This document shows, in pieces, positions 62,195 through 64,000 of a stretch of 64,000 nucleotides of DNA (positions are counted from its first letter, which is position 1; every line of letters begins with the position of its first letter). The stretch is from Thalassobaculum_A sp040219215 (GTDB taxonomy: Bacteria > Pseudomonadota > Alphaproteobacteria > Thalassobaculales > Thalassobaculaceae), in contig NZ_JAVJSX010000003.1 of NCBI RefSeq assembly GCF_040219215.1, positions 142,014-206,013 of the forward strand. Reading direction: 5' to 3'. Both the position numbers and the translations under genes were made by a program. Below the pieces are notes generated by a model, which saw only the letters and a list, made by a program, of their open reading frames with translations, was not told the DNA's origin and did no database searches.

Positions 62195-63208
62195 TCAGCC
62201 CTCCATGACGCCGCGGCGCCCAAGCAACCCGCGCGGCCTGACCTGGAGCACCACCACGGCCACCAGATAGACAATGATCTGATCGATACCCGGGATGACC
62301 GACTTGACCTCGTTCATCGACGCGAAGGACTGCAGAATGCCGAGCATGAATCCCGCCAGGACCGCGCCCTCGAGCGAACCCAAGCCTCCGACCACCACCA
62401 CGAACGACAGCACCAGGAACTCCATCCCCATGTGATAGTCGGGCGGCAGAATCGGCGTGTACATCATGCCGGCAAGCCCCGCGACGACGGCCGCGAGACC
62501 GAACACGATGGTGAAGCGGCGCTGCACGTCGATCCCAAGCAGGCCCACCGTCTCGCGGTCCTGCATGCCGGCGCGCACGACCATCCCGAAGGTGGTGAAG
62601 CGCAGGAACGCAAACACCCCGGCGATGATAGCCACCGAGAAACCCAGATAGAGCAGCCGCCACCACGGATAGACCAGCGTCGGCCCAAGGCCGAGCCACG
62701 TGCCGATGTCGGCGCTGCCCGAGACGATATCGGGCGCCGGTGTCGGGATCGGGTTGGCGCCGAACACCGCCTTGATGATCTCCTGCACCACGATCGCCAG
62801 ACCGAAGGTCACCAGGATCTGCTCGGCGTGCGACCGCTTGTAGAAGTACTGGATCAGGCCTCGCTCCATGATCAGGCCGATCAGGAGCATCACGGGGATC
62901 GTCAGCAGGACAGCCAGCGGGACGGAATAGTCGATCAGCAGCAGACCCGTGTCACCGAACCAGATCTTGAGGTACGGCACTTCCTTGTAGGCCTTGAAGA
63001 AGGTGACGCTGGTATCCTCGATCTGCTTGGACAGCGTCAGGAGCTTCTGCATGGTGACAGCGCAGAACGCGCCAAGCATGAAGAGCGCGCCGTGCGCGAA
63101 ATTGACGACGCCCAATGTGCCGAAAATGAGCGTGAGGCCCAGCGCTATCAGCGCATAGGCCCCGCCCTTGTCCAGCCCATTGAGAGCCTGAAGGATGACC
63201 GCATCCAT
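62195..63208 (-). CDS. livH: Branched-chain amino acid-type ABC importer permease LivH
   Basis: 337 residues with about eight to nine membrane helices. N-terminal L-N-G-L-D-K-G-G-A-Y-A-L-I-A-L-G-L-T-L and F-G-T-L-G-V-V-N-F-A-H-G are typical of LivH. An unusual polar loop of about 30 residues after the second helix (S-K-Q-I-E-D-T-S-V) is seen in a subset of these permeases. Confidence 0.93.
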   Translation of the reverse strand: MDAVILQALNGLDKGGAYALIALGLTLIFGTLGVVNFAHGALFMLGAFCAVTMQKLLTLSKQIEDTSVTFFKAYKEVPYLKIWFGDTGLLLIDYSVPLAVLLTIPVMLLIGLIMERGLIQYFYKRSHAEQILVTFGLAIVVQEIIKAVFGANPIPTPAPDIVSGSADIGTWLGLGPTLVYPWWRLLYLGFSVAIIAGVFAFLRFTTFGMVVRAGMQDRETVGLLGIDVQRRFTIVFGLAAVVAGLAGMMYTPILPPDYHMGMEFLVLSFVVVVGGLGSLEGAVLAGFMLGILQSFASMNEVKSVIPGIDQIIVYLVAVVVLQVRPRGLLGRRGVMEG

Positions 63209-63251
63209 GACGTCAATACCCCACCTGAAAACCGTCCGCCAAGCACTGAAA

Positions 63252-63298
63252 AGGCCGACCGGCCGTCCACCTGTTGCCAGGCAGACGGCGCGGCCGGC
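63252..63298 (-). terminator. Intercistronic hairpin between the binding-protein gene and livH
   Basis: Two arms of about 20 bases (63254-63273 and 63278-63298) pair with two wobbles and a small bulge around the loop TTGC. On the minus strand it is followed by TTTTCAG. It lies in the 108-bp gap after the binding-protein gene and would attenuate reading into livH. Confidence 0.65.
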
Positions 63299-63316
63299 TA
63301 GTCAGTAGGTCAGGCC

Positions 63317-64000
63317 TTACAAGGGAACCTTGTACGGGCCCAACTCACCGCCGAAGATTTTCGCGTCATAGGTTACGTCGGCACGCGGCACTTCCTTGAC
63401 GACCTCCAGGAGATCGAACTGGTTGGTCGGGTTCTCCTTACCGCGCACCACCAGAACGTCCTTGAAGCACTGGTGATCTTCCGCACGGTAGAGGGTCTTG
63501 CCGTTGCCCATCCCGTCGAACTCGAAGCCTTCCAGGGTCTTGATGACCTCTGGCGGATAGAAGGTGCCGGCCTTCTCGCACGCGTTGGCGTACAGCAGCG
63601 CCTGGACGTAGCAGGTGTGAGCAGCCTGCGACGGCGGAAAGCCGTACTCCTGGCCGAACGACTTCACGAACGCCTGCGATCCGGCGTCCTGCAGCGACCA
63701 GTGCCAGTTGGTGGTCCCCAGGATGCCCTTCACGTTCTCGCCGGCACCCTGTGCCATCAGGCGCGAGTACAGCGGTACGATGATCTCGAACTTCTTGCCG
63801 TTGACCATCTTGTCGCGCAGGCCGAACTGAACGGCCTGGGTCAAGGAGTTGACCATGTCCTTGCCGTAGTGGTTCAGGATCAGCACATCGGCGCCGGAAT
63901 TCAGAACCGGCGTGATGTACTGGGAAAAGTCCCCCGCTCCGAGCGGCGTGCGGACCGCCTTGACGGTGTTCCAGCCCAATGCCTCGGTGGTGTTCTTGAT
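63317..64000 (-). CDS. ABC transporter substrate-binding protein, LivK-like (C-terminal part)
   Basis: The frame is open to the end of the window, so the N-terminus and signal peptide are missing; 227 C-terminal residues are visible. Pattern D-F-S-Q-Y-I-T-P-V-L-N-S-G-A-D-V-L-I-L-N is the typical periplasmic binding fold of type 1 (LivK/AmiC). The C-terminus includes G-K-T-L-Y-R-A-E-D-H-Q-C-F-K-D-V. Amino acids, amides or urea are possible ligands. Confidence 0.88.
   Translation of the reverse strand: MKNTTEALGWNTVKAVRTPLGAGDFSQYITPVLNSGADVLILNHYGKDMVNSLTQAVQFGLRDKMVNGKKFEIIVPLYSRLMAQGAGENVKGILGTTNWHWSLQDAGSQAFVKSFGQEYGFPPSQAAHTCYVQALLYANACEKAGTFYPPEVIKTLEGFEFDGMGNGKTLYRAEDHQCFKDVLVVRGKENPTNQFDLLEVVKEVPRADVTYDAKIFGGELGPYKVPL

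Noticed and set aside
61145..63301. 718-codon plus-strand frame opposite livM and livH
   Set aside because: Shadow frame: His/Arg/Asp/Gln-rich, no recognisable domain.

Overview
This is a GC-rich chromosomal segment. Gene families and gene style (TRAP, tripartite tricarboxylate and Liv-type ABC importers, a RutR-type regulator, Acr3 arsenite efflux, many LysR regulators, ATGA/GTGA stop-start overlaps) suggest an alphaproteobacterium, perhaps a Rhodospirillales-like lineage. That placement is inference from families; no rRNA or marker gene is present. I see no tRNA, rRNA, insertion sequence, prophage or CRISPR array. Coding density is very high and the content is mostly catabolic and transport genes.

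Layout. 1-3805 (minus): a TRAP importer followed by a racemase-fold protein and the start of a PuuE-like deacetylase, joined by 4-base overlaps. 4105-7555: an orphan MsrQ-like haem protein, upp with a RutR-type regulator and a RutR-like operator, and a nitronate monooxygenase. 7669-12826: two LysR regulators, a 2,2-dialkylglycine decarboxylase, an EamA permease and its divergent LysR regulator. 12927-15268: a hypothetical coiled-coil protein, a C39-like cysteine protease and a small secreted protein. 15394-17879: davA-davB for lysine breakdown to 5-aminovalerate. 18000-24861: a thioester alpha-2-macroglobulin with its usual partner PbpC, then a LysR gene coupled to pbpC. 25961-30919: tctC-tctB-tctA-quiC1, probably uptake and dehydration of a shikimate-type compound. 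30930-33040: a separated pair matching the two halves of the tomato Tm-1 protein. 33118-35651: exbB-exbD-exbD-tonB.

35959-36852: an ECF sigma factor and an Mpo1-like membrane protein. 37029-41944: a complete branched-chain 2-oxoacid dehydrogenase operon (E1alpha, E1beta, E2, E3). 41954-44121: phospholipase D-like and EEP-family genes. 44284-48632: iolD, iolE and garD. 48823-50221: a VOC protein and a short-chain dehydrogenase. 50235-52220: arsR-arsC-acr3. 52419-56873: a 2OG-Fe(II) oxygenase-like gene and a REC / small membrane protein / symporter-fused histidine kinase operon. 56999-59405: a 46-residue ORF in an AT-rich setting and hflK-hflC. 59506-64000 (minus): a Liv-type ABC importer whose binding-protein gene runs off the window.

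Recurring themes. All three solute importers have a strong hairpin directly after the binding-protein gene and before the membrane genes. Two proteins have lost the residue that defines their family chemistry: the racemase lacks both catalytic cysteines, and one of the tandem ExbD proteins has Asn in place of the membrane Asp. These two substitutions, the Tm-1-like pair, the C39 pair and the three-gene signalling operon are the best candidates for undescribed biology.
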